Of a stretch of 64,000 nt of DNA, positions 1 through 8,327 are shown piece after piece. The notes beneath the pieces were generated by a model. The model saw only the letters and a program-made list of their open reading frames with translations. It ran no database searches and was not told the DNA's origin. The stretch is from Ruoffia halotolerans (GTDB taxonomy: Bacteria > Bacillota > Bacilli > Lactobacillales > Aerococcaceae): the NCBI RefSeq assembly GCF_014049385.1, contig NZ_JACAOA010000001.1, positions 110,427 through 174,426 of the forward strand. Direction: 5' to 3'. How positions within the stretch are numbered: the first letter of the stretch is position 1; every line of letters starts with the position of its first letter. Position numbers and translations under genes: made by a program.

Positions 1-90
1 TATGTTAGTTTGTGGGTGATTTTTGGGCGATATATTTTTAATCATAGTTAGTATATAATACACAAAATATAAATTCTGTCAAAACAAAGA

Positions 91-120
91 CCTCTTAAAA
101 GATAGTTATCTTCTAAGAGG
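91..120 (-). terminator. Hairpin terminator after ntdP
   Basis: An inverted repeat (CCTCTTA at 91-97 with TAAGAGG at 114-120, plus an inner AAGATA/TATCTT arm) lies 80 bases beyond the ntdP stop. Read on the minus strand it is followed by a moderately T-rich stretch (TCTTTGTTTTG). This fits a rho-independent terminator, though the T-run is interrupted. Confidence 0.6.
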
Positions 121-200
121 CTCAGTATCGTGGGATATCATCGCATATCGCTCTTTCAATGGCGATTCAATAATCTCCCGTTAAGCGAATTCACTACTAT

Positions 201-752
201 TTAGTTATTATTTATTTTGTTGCGATGTGTTAGTTGACAATAACGTTCATACCAAATATCAATAAATTCTTGAGAGAATGGTCCGCGACCTTCGTCAATC
301 CATCTCACTAATTCTTGTATTTGGTATTTGATAATGCGATCTATCTCATCTGAATAATGATACCGACGCCCATGTATTTCATATTCATCTAAATCCAATA
401 AACGTTTCTCCCCATCTGGAAAAACTTTGATATCTAAATCATAATCAATATATTTCAAGGCTTCGTTATCCATCACATATGGTGAGGCTAAGTTACAGTA
501 ATATGTAACACCTCGTTTACGTAACATTGCGATGATATTGAACCAAAAATGCTTATGATAGTAGACGAGTGCAACTTCACGTGTAACCCATCTACGCCCA
601 TCTGATTCGACAACCAATGTATGATCATTACAACCAATAATTGATTGCTCACTAGTTTTTAAGACCATATTATCGCGCCATGTCCTGTGCAACGATCCAT
701 CGTGTTTATAACTTTTAATAGTGATGAATTCACCTTCTTTCGGTTGTTTCAT
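201..752 (-). CDS. ntdP: Nucleoside tri-/diphosphate phosphatase NtdP (DUF402 family)
   Basis: This 183-residue protein matches the DUF402 family typified by B. subtilis NtdP (YgaC) and S. aureus SA1684, usually 170-180 residues. Family members hydrolyse nucleoside tri- and diphosphates in the cytosol. The family's acidic metal-binding residues are visible as a D-x-D-x-D run near residues 103-107 and a D-L-D-E-x-E run near 120-125, and the N-terminus reads [19 protein letters not shown], very like family N-termini. I chose the second of two adjacent start codons (GTG-ATG) because homologues begin MKxPKEG. It stands alone, with its own upstream region and a downstream hairpin. In B. subtilis the homologue also lies beside an ABC exporter gene. 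Function is inferred from the family. Confidence 0.88.
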   Translation of the reverse strand: MKQPKEGEFITIKSYKHDGSLHRTWRDNMVLKTSEQSIIGCNDHTLVVESDGRRWVTREVALVYYHKHFWFNIIAMLRKRGVTYYCNLASPYVMDNEALKYIDYDLDIKVFPDGEKRLLDLDEYEIHGRRYHYSDEIDRIIKYQIQELVRWIDEGRGPFSQEFIDIWYERYCQLTHRNKINNN

Positions 753-755
753 CAC

Positions 756-1041
756 TTAACCCACTTTCAATATAATATAATACGTTCCAGTCTATCGACT
801 GTATGGTTATTCTCGATTATTATAACATAATACTTACACTTGTGTTACAAAATGATTTAAGTATTGACGTTTTATATAAAAAGTTGATTTGATTTATAAT
901 TTATCACTGTAGTCACTGCTTTATTGATTGGTAATTTTGGTTTAGTATGTTAATTTCCCTTGTCACCTCATGACATGTCCTGTTAACCCAGAAATCCGCA
1001 TTCGTCTCCCTCACGACGCACACCCAACTACCACACCCATC
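756..1041. other. Non-coding interval, part unusually C-rich
   Basis: About 290 bases separate ntdP from the terminator of the ABC exporter operon. The ntdP-proximal half is A+T-rich and should hold the ntdP promoter; I cannot fix the boxes. Positions about 950-1041 look different: rich in C and poor in G on the plus strand, clearly more G+C-rich than the surroundings. Only very short reading frames without a ribosome binding site are present. I see no recognisable RNA family. Confidence 0.4.
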
Positions 1042-1084
1042 AAAAAAAACTTACTACATATGATTTCTCATACATAGTAAGGTT
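1042..1084 (-). terminator. Terminator of the recX-mutY-ABC operon
   Basis: CTTACTA (1050-1056) pairs with TAGTAAG (1075-1081), and the stem continues inward with wobble pairs. On the minus strand it is followed by eight T residues (A-run at 1042-1049 on plus). It sits just beyond the second ABC gene and is a typical rho-independent terminator. Confidence 0.85.
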
Positions 1085-1089
1085 TATTT

Positions 1090-2844
1090 TTATTGCTCGG
1101 GCGAGCGAGATGATTGCATTGTATAATACAAGCCGCGTGCCTTCATTAAGGTATCGTGGTTTCCTTGTTCAACGATGGAACCATCTTTCATAACTAATAT
1201 CATATCCGCATTCATGATTGTTGATAAGCGGTGGGCGATAATAAAACTCGTGCGCCCTCTCATCAAGCGATCAAACGCTTCTTGAATTAGAATTTCCGTT
1301 CTTGTATCAATAGACGACGTTGCTTCATCTAGAATTAACATTGTCGGAATTGAAACAAAAATTCGCGCGATTGATAGTAACTGTTGTTGGCCCGTTGATA
1401 ACCCAGCACCACCACTTGTTAAGATTGTGTCATATCCATCTGGTAACAATTCAATGAAACGATGGGCGTGAGCTGCTTTGGCTGCTTTCACGACTTCAGC
1501 TCGAGAAGCAGTTGGGTGACCGTAGGCGATATTGTCGTGAATTGTTCCACCTTTTAGCCAAGTTTCTTGTAGTACCATCCCAAATTGCTTTCTAACGGAT
1601 TCGCGAGTAAAGTCGGTAATTGGTTCATTATCAATTAAAATTTGTCCTTGATCTAAGTCATAAAAACGCATCAGTAAATTAATTAAAGTTGATTTACCTG
1701 CGCCCGTTGGTCCAACAATTGCCACCGTATCACCTGCTTTAACTGATAAAGTCAGGTCAGTAATTAACTCTTTATCTTTTGTATAGCTAAATGAAGCACG
1801 ATTAAAGTTTACTTTTCCATCGACATTACTTGAATCAATCAATCTATGTCCAGTTTCTACCTCTTCTGACTGATCGATAATTGTATATAGTCGATCCGCA
1901 CAAGCCAGAGCACTTTGAATTTCCGCGAGCACATTTGAAATGTCGTTAAATGGCTTCGTATATTGGTTCGCATAATTTAAAAATGTCGTTAATTCCCCTA
2001 CAGTGAATGTTCCATTTACAATTCGAACGGCTCCTAAAAAAGTTAACGCTGCGTATATCAAAGCATTAATAAAACGCGTTCCTGGGTTAATTGTCGACGA
2101 GTAAAAAATTGCCCATTTAGACTTTTCACTATAATCAGCATTGAGTTTAGTAAAAATTTCCGTCGCTTCTTCTTGAGAATTAAACAACCTAACAATATCA
2201 GCTTGTTGAATATTTTCCTCGATAAAATCCGCCTGTTCCCCACGTGCCTTCGTTTGTTGTCGGAAGAGCGAGTAACTTTTCTTAGCAATAAAGCGGGAGA
2301 TGAATAACGAAATCGGCGTTAACACAACAACAAGTAACATCATGGTTAAATCAAGTTGTGCCATCGTAAAGATGGTGATGAAAATAGTTAAAATTCCAAT
2401 AAAGAATTGGTTGAATATCATTATCAATCCGTCACCTAATTGCTCGGTATCTGTTGTAACTCGACTCACCAAATCTCCGGTACTGCGTTGATCTATAAAA
2501 TTTAATGACAATGAGTGAACTTTTTCAAGCACTCGGTTACGAAGCGATTCAATTACTTCATATGTAATTTTGTTGAATAAAATTGGATTAACCCATTGAA
2601 CAATCGCATTGAGTCCAATCACAATCCCCATATTCATAAGGGTTTGTAACAAGACATCAAAGTTCACTTGTCCTTCACCAATCGTCTGGTTCACGGCTTG
2701 TCCAATTAAAATTGGGAGGTAAACAGTCAATCCTACTTGGATAACTGTTGATATTAACGATAGAACAACAAGCAATTTGTGTCCTGATAAATCAGAGAAT
2801 AATCGATTCAAAATACTCGAACTGCTCTTATTAGTGTTCTCCAT
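1090..2844 (-). CDS. Heterodimeric ABC exporter, catalytic-site subunit (BmrD/LmrD-like)
   Basis: This 584-residue protein is a half-transporter with an N-terminal six-helix exporter domain (about residues 20-310) and a C-terminal nucleotide-binding domain. Walker A is GPTGAGKST (378-386). The Q-loop glutamine is present (VLQET). Walker B with catalytic glutamate is LILDE (503-507), and the switch histidine is His538. The signature is LSTGQ rather than LSGGQ, as expected in heterodimeric exporters, where this subunit's altered signature faces the partner's degenerate Walker site. The start ATG overlaps the stop of the preceding ABC gene by one base, with an AAGGAGGT site inside that gene, so the two are translationally coupled. 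Substrates cannot be read from sequence; relatives export drugs or lipids. Confidence 0.9.
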   Translation of the reverse strand: MENTNKSSSSILNRLFSDLSGHKLLVVLSLISTVIQVGLTVYLPILIGQAVNQTIGEGQVNFDVLLQTLMNMGIVIGLNAIVQWVNPILFNKITYEVIESLRNRVLEKVHSLSLNFIDQRSTGDLVSRVTTDTEQLGDGLIMIFNQFFIGILTIFITIFTMAQLDLTMMLLVVVLTPISLFISRFIAKKSYSLFRQQTKARGEQADFIEENIQQADIVRLFNSQEEATEIFTKLNADYSEKSKWAIFYSSTINPGTRFINALIYAALTFLGAVRIVNGTFTVGELTTFLNYANQYTKPFNDISNVLAEIQSALACADRLYTIIDQSEEVETGHRLIDSSNVDGKVNFNRASFSYTKDKELITDLTLSVKAGDTVAIVGPTGAGKSTLINLLMRFYDLDQGQILIDNEPITDFTRESVRKQFGMVLQETWLKGGTIHDNIAYGHPTASRAEVVKAAKAAHAHRFIELLPDGYDTILTSGGAGLSTGQQQLLSIARIFVSIPTMLILDEATSSIDTRTEILIQEAFDRLMRGRTSFIIAHRLSTIMNADMILVMKDGSIVEQGNHDTLMKARGLYYTMQSSRSPEQ

Positions 2845-4574
2845 TATCTACTACCTCCTTCACATTTTGCGATTGGTAAAATCTCTTGGTACACGGGGTT
2901 ATTTGCTAGTAACTCATCGTGGGTAGCATAACCAATTTGACTTCCTTCTTCTAAGACCACGATATTATTAGCTTGTTGTAAACTATGTGTTCTTTGAGAA
3001 ATCATTATAATCGTACGGTCGTTATACTTTTCTTTCAATGTTTTTTGAAAATTTGCTTCAGTAACATAATCCAATGCACTTGTTGAATCATCAAAGATTA
3101 ATAATGATGACGGTTTAATTAGTGATCGTGCAATCGTTAGACGTTGTCTTTGACCACCAGAGAAATTACGTCCAAAAGTAGCGACTTCTTTATCTAAACC
3201 TTCTGGATATGAGCGAACAAAGTCCAATGCTTGCGCATCTTCTAGTGCTTGCCACATCATCTTTTCCGTCGCTTCAGGATTTCCTAATAATAAGTTACTT
3301 CGAATTGTTCCTTTAAATAAGGCTACATTACTTGGAACAACACTTATATTCTCTCTTAAGGCACGTCTTGAATCCGTATTAAAGTATTCTTCTTGGAAGA
3401 AAACGCCACCCTCTTGGGCATCGTAAGTTTTTGTAATTAATTGAAGTAAGGTTGATTTACCAGAACCAGTACTACCGATAATCCCAACAAAATCGCCCTC
3501 TTTAATTGAGAAATCAATATTTGATAGCGATGGTTTCGTTGCATTCGGGTATGTAAAAGTCACATCTTGAAAACTTAAAACTGTATGCTTCTCTTCATTT
3601 TGCTGGCTACTATTCTCAAACTCTTCAGATTCTAGTGGTTGTTCAAAGACAGTCACTACACGTTTAGCACTTGAGTATGCTCGATTTAATTGTGTAATGA
3701 CTAATGCAATCTTCACTAATTCCACTAAGATAGCTAATAAATAATTCACTAAAGCGACTAGCTGACCTTGGGTCAATGATCCGGAATTAATAAAATTACC
3801 ACCTTGCCAAAGGACAATAATTAAAGCAACATTCACCACTATATAAGTGAGTGGATTAGTGAAGGCATTAATGAAACCTACACGTATTTGGTCTGTAGTG
3901 ACGTTTTTATTTTGAGCTTTAAATTCATTCACTTCACGGTCTTTTTGTTGAAAAGCGCGGATTACTCGCATGCCCTTCATTTGTTCTTGTGTTAATGTCA
4001 CTAACAAATCAAATTGCTCTCGTATTTGTGTATATAATGGATTTGCTAAATAAATAATGGCACCTACTACAACAAATAAAATGGCAATCATAGCTAAAAA
4101 TATAAGTGTCATTCGTCCATCAATTTGTGCGGCCATAATTAAAGAACCGAATACAATAAAAGGTGAACGAAGGAATAAGCGGAAAAATGTATTCAATCCA
4201 CTTTGAATTTTGAACGTATCACTTGTTAATCGAGTGACGATACTCCCTGGAGAAATCGTTCCATACACTTCTTTTGGTAATTGTAAAACAAATTCAAATA
4301 AATCATTGGTTAAATTTTCAGCAAAACCTACAGCTGCTTTTGCTGATAGAAACTGTGCTGTAATTGAAAAGGCTAGTCCTGCTGCAGCAATACCAAACAT
4401 CACCAAAATATATTTGATTATATTCGTCACATCTCCTGTTGGAATGGCAACGTCAATAATTAATGCTACAATCATTGGGACTAGCAATTCTAAAACTGCT
4501 TCGACTAACTTCATTAAAGGTCCGAAGATACTACTAAGCCTGTGGCCTTCAAAATATCTAAATAATCTACTCAT
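2844..4574 (-). CDS. Heterodimeric ABC exporter, degenerate-site subunit (BmrC/LmrC-like)
   Basis: This 576-residue half-transporter has about six membrane helices (15-300) and a C-terminal ATPase domain. Walker A GSTGSGKST (367-375) and signature FSGGQ (471-475) are intact. The residue after Walker B is aspartate (D496) instead of the catalytic glutamate, the switch histidine is glutamine (Q527), and the Q-loop position reads VPSN instead of VPQN. This is the pattern of the non-hydrolysing site in TM287/288-type and BmrCD-type heterodimers. It lies 20 bases after mutY and is coupled to the partner gene downstream. The ribosome binding site is AGAGGA. Assignment as the degenerate partner is firm; the substrate is unknown. 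Confidence 0.9.
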   Translation of the reverse strand: MSRLFRYFEGHRLSSIFGPLMKLVEAVLELLVPMIVALIIDVAIPTGDVTNIIKYILVMFGIAAAGLAFSITAQFLSAKAAVGFAENLTNDLFEFVLQLPKEVYGTISPGSIVTRLTSDTFKIQSGLNTFFRLFLRSPFIVFGSLIMAAQIDGRMTLIFLAMIAILFVVVGAIIYLANPLYTQIREQFDLLVTLTQEQMKGMRVIRAFQQKDREVNEFKAQNKNVTTDQIRVGFINAFTNPLTYIVVNVALIIVLWQGGNFINSGSLTQGQLVALVNYLLAILVELVKIALVITQLNRAYSSAKRVVTVFEQPLESEEFENSSQQNEEKHTVLSFQDVTFTYPNATKPSLSNIDFSIKEGDFVGIIGSTGSGKSTLLQLITKTYDAQEGGVFFQEEYFNTDSRRALRENISVVPSNVALFKGTIRSNLLLGNPEATEKMMWQALEDAQALDFVRSYPEGLDKEVATFGRNFSGGQRQRLTIARSLIKPSSLLIFDDSTSALDYVTEANFQKTLKEKYNDRTIIMISQRTHSLQQANNIVVLEEGSQIGYATHDELLANNPVYQEILPIAKCEGGSR

Positions 4575-4594
4575 ATTATTCCTCTACTTTTTCT

Positions 4595-5779
4595 TTATTC
4601 TCGATCTGATACGATACTATTAAACAATTTTTGTTGTAAAGTTGATACTGGTAGGGATTCTAGCGCTTGAATGCTTACCCATTTGAAATCTTCCTCACTC
4701 AAATCCGGTGCCCCATCTAATAAAAACGGAATCACTTGTACTTGCCAAATCCGATGTGAGAATACATGCTTCACTTTGGCAAATGTTGGTAGAAGTTCAA
4801 AGCCTTCTTCTTCCTCCATTATCAATGATCGGTCTAGCTTCAGTTCGCCGACATCAATGCTCTCATCTAAATGGTCCACTAAAGGTTCTATCAATTCCGA
4901 ACTCGTTGCGCCTTCCATAACTACATTCACTTCAACCATTGGGAAATGCCACAGACCCGTTAAAAGTTCTTTGTCATTATGTTTGCGCATTAACCATTCA
5001 CCTTTTTGATTCCTTATCGCATAAGCGATTCGGTGGTGTTTGGTTGCTTTTGTTTTCTTTTTCTTTACTGGGTAAAGATGACTCGTATTATTCTGATAAG
5101 ATTGATCAAATTCTTTGATTGGACTATCTTCAGGTTGGTAATTGGTTGGTGTCATAATCGTTGCACCGATATCCATCAAGGCTTGGTTAAAGTCACCTGG
5201 CCTTTCCGGATCAATTAACTGATATAAGATTCCAGTGAATTCATTTTTCGTCTTATTTAAAGTGATATCACGGTCTATTTCAAATAAGCGAGCTACAATC
5301 CGCATTAAGTTACCATCTAACGCTGGTTCTGGAAGATTAAACGCAATACTACCAATTGCACCGGCGGTATATGGGCCGATACCTTTCAAAGAAAGCAAGC
5401 CTTCCAACGTATTAGGCATCTCACCGTTAAAGTCAGCCATCACTTGTTGAGCTGCAAATTGCATATTACGAACACGTGAATAATAGCCTAAACCTTGCCA
5501 GAGACCCATTAATTCAGACTCCTCCACTTCGGCTAAATCTTTAATTGTGGGGAGCTCTTTAATAAACCGTTCGTAATATGGAATAACTGTATTAACTTGT
5601 GTTTGTTGCAACATAATCTCACTAATCCAAATATAGTAAGGGTTCTTTGTTTGTCGCCAAGGTAAGTCTCTTTTGTTCGCATCATACCAATCTAATAATT
5701 GAGTTTGGAATGTTTTTATCTTTTTTTCATCCCAATTGATCGGATACTGTTCGATTAACTTTTGTCTTTTGTTCGTCAT
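4595..5779 (-). CDS. mutY: Adenine DNA glycosylase MutY, clusterless type
   Basis: MutY removes adenine mispaired with 8-oxoguanine. The 394-residue protein has the HhH-GPD glycosylase domain (about 20-230) with catalytic Glu54 (SEIMLQQTQ), the hairpin LKGIGPYTAG (131-140) and catalytic Asp155 in LDGNLMR. A C-terminal NUDIX-like 8-oxoG-reading domain (about 245-390) carries the FSH motif in VFSHRIW. The loop that normally holds four cysteine ligands of a [4Fe-4S] cluster (about 208-227, MTPTNYQPEDSP) has none, and the whole protein lacks cysteine. Cluster-free MutYs have been described in some Lactobacillales, so this is a functional variant rather than damage. It sits 12 bases after recX and before the ABC pair. 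Confidence 0.93.
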   Translation of the reverse strand: MTNKRQKLIEQYPINWDEKKIKTFQTQLLDWYDANKRDLPWRQTKNPYYIWISEIMLQQTQVNTVIPYYERFIKELPTIKDLAEVEESELMGLWQGLGYYSRVRNMQFAAQQVMADFNGEMPNTLEGLLSLKGIGPYTAGAIGSIAFNLPEPALDGNLMRIVARLFEIDRDITLNKTKNEFTGILYQLIDPERPGDFNQALMDIGATIMTPTNYQPEDSPIKEFDQSYQNNTSHLYPVKKKKTKATKHHRIAYAIRNQKGEWLMRKHNDKELLTGLWHFPMVEVNVVMEGATSSELIEPLVDHLDESIDVGELKLDRSLIMEEEEGFELLPTFAKVKHVFSHRIWQVQVIPFLLDGAPDLSEEDFKWVSIQALESLPVSTLQQKLFNSIVSDRE

Positions 5780-5791
5780 TTAATCCACTTT

Positions 5792-6640
5792 CTATTCATT
5801 CTTTTCCAATTCGGCTTCATTATCTTCAAGCCAATTTTTAATCATTTCATAGTCAAAGCCTTTACCTAACAGACTTTGTATCATTTTTTGTTTTAAATCA
5901 TAGCCACTAAAACGGCGCTGATGTTTTCTTAAATATTTGTCGGCTTCTTTTTCTAACATGTCTTCTTGATCATCTTCAGCGTCGTCAAAGGTCAATTCGC
6001 TCATATGTTGATTCACTAAATCTTTGTCAAAGCCTTTGGTAAGTAAATGAGTATATAATTTACTGCGCATCATTTTTGGTGGCAGTGATTTTTTAGTTCG
6101 GATGAATTTCTCAATTAGCGCTTGAATATTTTCACTTTGTTCTTCTTCTGGGTACTCGTCCATTGCATCAAGAATAGTCATTTCATTGATCCCCTTTTTA
6201 ACTTTCAATTCATTTTGAATAATGTTTGGTCCCTTAGACTTTAGTGTGTAGTTTGTGCGGACATAACTTTTGGCATATTCCAAATCATTTAAATAGCCTT
6301 GTCGAATTAAACGGTCAAGGGTATTTTCTATCACTTCTTCTGAAGATGCGGTTGAATTCTCTTCTTTTTCTTTTTTATCTTTTTGCTTATGTAAATAGTC
6401 GCGCATTTCTTTGATGGAACGCATTCCATAAGATAAATAATTAATTGCAGCAGAGTATAATTTATGATCATTCTCAGCTGATTTAATCTTATCTAATAAT
6501 TTTTGATCCACTTCTTGGTCTTTACGCAAAGCGTATTCGATTAGAATTTCTTGATCGACACCAATAAAAAACTCGTCATCAACGAAGATTGAATAACGAT
6601 TTGCTTGTTTCTGTTGTTGTGCAATTTTTGTGATTTTCAT
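5792..6640 (-). CDS. recX: Regulatory protein RecX
   Basis: RecX binds RecA filaments and limits recombinase activity. The 282-residue product fits the longer Firmicutes RecX and consists of repeated three-helix units rich in charged residues. Recognisable blocks are the N-terminal ITKIAQQQKQANRYSIFVDD, AINYLSYGMRSIKEMRDYL, LIRQGYLNDLEYAKSYVR, and the C-terminal KGFDYEMIKNWLED. The start is set by a GAGGT site seven bases upstream of ATG. It heads the run recX-mutY-ABC-ABC with short gaps, so the repair genes and exporter may share a transcript. I see no LexA-type box in front of it. Confidence 0.88.
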   Translation of the reverse strand: MKITKIAQQQKQANRYSIFVDDEFFIGVDQEILIEYALRKDQEVDQKLLDKIKSAENDHKLYSAAINYLSYGMRSIKEMRDYLHKQKDKKEKEENSTASSEEVIENTLDRLIRQGYLNDLEYAKSYVRTNYTLKSKGPNIIQNELKVKKGINEMTILDAMDEYPEEEQSENIQALIEKFIRTKKSLPPKMMRSKLYTHLLTKGFDKDLVNQHMSELTFDDAEDDQEDMLEKEADKYLRKHQRRFSGYDLKQKMIQSLLGKGFDYEMIKNWLEDNEAELEKNE

Positions 6641-6655
6641 ACGTCTTACCTCACT

Positions 6656-6934
6656 CTACTTTCTTTTATTCGATAAGGTATATTGGTACTCATACATAAA
6701 TGGGTTTGTTTCAATAAATTTATAAATAAATTCAAGTTGTTTTTTAATCGAATAGTTATGTCGTTCCATTTCCATTGAATAATTGTGGAGAACTTTTTGA
6801 AAGTTTGTACATTCTCTATCATATTTAAAATATAATTGATATAATGGCTTGTCCTTATCATCAATGGATATGTAAATGGTATTGGCATCTTTGCATTCAA
6901 AGGCAAATACTAAATATATAAATAACAATGTCAT
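6656..6934 (-). CDS. Small protein of unknown function (92 aa)
   Basis: I do not recognise this 92-residue protein. It is supported by a good AAGGAG site about eight bases before its ATG and by its position 15 bases upstream of recX on the same strand. The N-terminus is hydrophobic for about 12 residues (TLLFIYLVFAF) and is followed by a charged, tyrosine-rich sequence with aromatic and lysine residues. The hydrophobic stretch is too short for a confident membrane or signal call. It could be co-transcribed with recX. Another frame over the same bases encodes 86 residues but has no ribosome binding site. Confidence 0.5.
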   Translation of the reverse strand: MTLLFIYLVFAFECKDANTIYISIDDKDKPLYQLYFKYDRECTNFQKVLHNYSMEMERHNYSIKKQLEFIYKFIETNPFMYEYQYTLSNKRK

Positions 6935-7049
6935 GAAATCACTCCTTATTAAAATTTATTCATATTTAAATAGTGATTACTCATTTTCTATGTTACCATA
7001 TTTTGAATGTCTCTTAACGAATTATTAAAAAAAGGTGGGTAATATCTTT

Positions 7050-7832
7050 ATGAGAAAGAAATATAAAAAAATAGTTGAAGTAGCAACAACAGCAGGTAGA
7101 ATTATGCTGGAGTCTCATGCTGAAAGTTATCGAGTTGAGGATACGGTTCGACGTATTCTTCAAACAAGTGGACTTTCTAACACGGAAGTTATCACAAATA
7201 CAACAGGTCTATATGTTACTTTAGATGATTCAGATCCTGAAATCGAAGGTATTACATTAGTTCGTCGAATAACAGACCGTAGTAACCAATTAAATAAGAT
7301 TTACCGAGTAAATAATATTTCACGCCAACTGACAAGTGGACAGATTACGATTGATGAAGCAGCTGAACAACTCGATGTGGTAGATGATTCTGATTACACA
7401 GTCTTTAGTAAAGATATAGCAACGGTTATCTTAGTGATTGCTTTTGTTGTTCTATTAGGTGGAAGCTTCTGGGACAGTGTCTTTTCAATCTTTGCTGGTT
7501 TACTCGTAGCTTATTCACGGATATTAAAAGACTTATTCCAATTGAATGGCTTTATTTATGGTGTTGCATCAACCTTAGTGACTGCATTTTTAACTAATGT
7601 AATTGCGGCGGTAGTGCCACTTGATATATCATCTGATGTTATTATCATTGCTGGTTTAATGCCTCTATATCCGGGGACTGCTGTGACCAATGGCCTTCGA
7701 GATATGTTAAAAGGAGATTATATCTCTGGTGTCGCTCGTGTGGCTGATGCGATTGTTATTGCACTAAGTTTAGCGATTGGTGTCGCGATTGGCCTTTACT
7801 TTTACGGGGAGGTTACATCATGGTTGGTATAA
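7050..7832 (+). CDS. Threonine/serine exporter family protein, N-terminal module (ThrE-like)
   Basis: This 260-residue protein belongs to the DUF1212/ThrE N-terminal family, which in Corynebacterium is fused to the second half to export threonine and serine. Residues 1-125 form a soluble cytoplasmic domain with the family's start (AGRIMLESHAESYRVEDTVRRIL) and a TTGLYVT block. At least four membrane helices follow, with the family sequence LMPLYPGTAVTNGLRDMLKGD between two of them. I start at the ATG at 7050 because AAAGGTGGG lies ten bases before it; the upstream GTG at 7035 overlaps that site. It overlaps the next gene by 13 bases, so the two halves are coupled. Substrate is inferred from the family. 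Confidence 0.85.
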   Translation: MRKKYKKIVEVATTAGRIMLESHAESYRVEDTVRRILQTSGLSNTEVITNTTGLYVTLDDSDPEIEGITLVRRITDRSNQLNKIYRVNNISRQLTSGQITIDEAAEQLDVVDDSDYTVFSKDIATVILVIAFVVLLGGSFWDSVFSIFAGLLVAYSRILKDLFQLNGFIYGVASTLVTAFLTNVIAAVVPLDISSDVIIIAGLMPLYPGTAVTNGLRDMLKGDYISGVARVADAIVIALSLAIGVAIGLYFYGEVTSWLV

Positions 7833-8272
7833 TTATCCAAGTTATCGGGGCATATGTAGCCACAATCACAGCTGCTATTACACTTGAAGCACCTAGATCA
7901 TTCATCTTCAAGACGGGTTATGCGGGAGCAATCGGATATCTTGTATATCTTCTATTGGCAAACCCAATGGGTGTTGCTTTAGCAACATTTTTTGCTTGTA
8001 GTGTTGTATCATTAATTAGCCAATTCTTTGCGCGTCGCTTTAAAGCGCCGGTAACTATCTTCTATATCCCAGCCTTTTTCCCATTTGTGCCTGGGTTAGC
8101 GATTTATCAGACAGCTCTTTACTTTATTCAAGGAAACTATAATCTAAGTAATTATTATCTCATTCAAACTCTATCAATCGCTGGGGCGATTGCCTTAGGT
8201 GTATTCTTTACAGATTCAATCTTAGAGATATACATGCACGTTCAATTCAAAATGTTAAACATGAGAAAATAA
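7820..8272 (+). CDS. Threonine/serine exporter family protein, C-terminal module (DUF3815)
   Basis: This 150-residue membrane protein is the second half of the split ThrE-type exporter. It shows about four to five hydrophobic helices. The family block FYIPAFFPFVPGLAIYQT is present and is preceded by a basic cytoplasmic loop (ARRFKAP). The ATG follows a GGGAGGT site that lies inside the end of the first half. Co-translation and fixed order with the N-terminal module indicate one two-subunit transporter in the cytoplasmic membrane. A terminator follows directly. Confidence 0.85.
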   Translation: MVGIIIQVIGAYVATITAAITLEAPRSFIFKTGYAGAIGYLVYLLLANPMGVALATFFACSVVSLISQFFARRFKAPVTIFYIPAFFPFVPGLAIYQTALYFIQGNYNLSNYYLIQTLSIAGAIALGVFFTDSILEIYMHVQFKMLNMRK

Positions 8273-8274
8273 GC

Positions 8275-8317
8275 AAAAAAAGCGTCAGAATTCAATTTGG
8301 AATTCCGTCGCTTTTCT
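8275..8317. terminator. Bidirectional terminator between exporter and pullulanase
   Basis: An imperfect inverted repeat (AAAAGCG...GAATTC with GAATTC...CGCTTTT) is flanked by A-rich sequence on the left and TTTTC on the right. It lies between two converging genes and can serve both. Confidence 0.75.
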
Positions 8318-8327
8318 TGTATTTACT

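Noticed and set aside
4210..4623. 137-residue plus-strand frame over the ABC and mutY genes
   Set aside because: It lies antisense to well-supported coding sequence, has no ribosome binding site and resembles no protein.
6646..6906. 86-residue frame overlapping the small gene at 6656-6934
   Set aside because: It lacks a ribosome binding site, while the alternative frame has a strong AAGGAG at the right distance.
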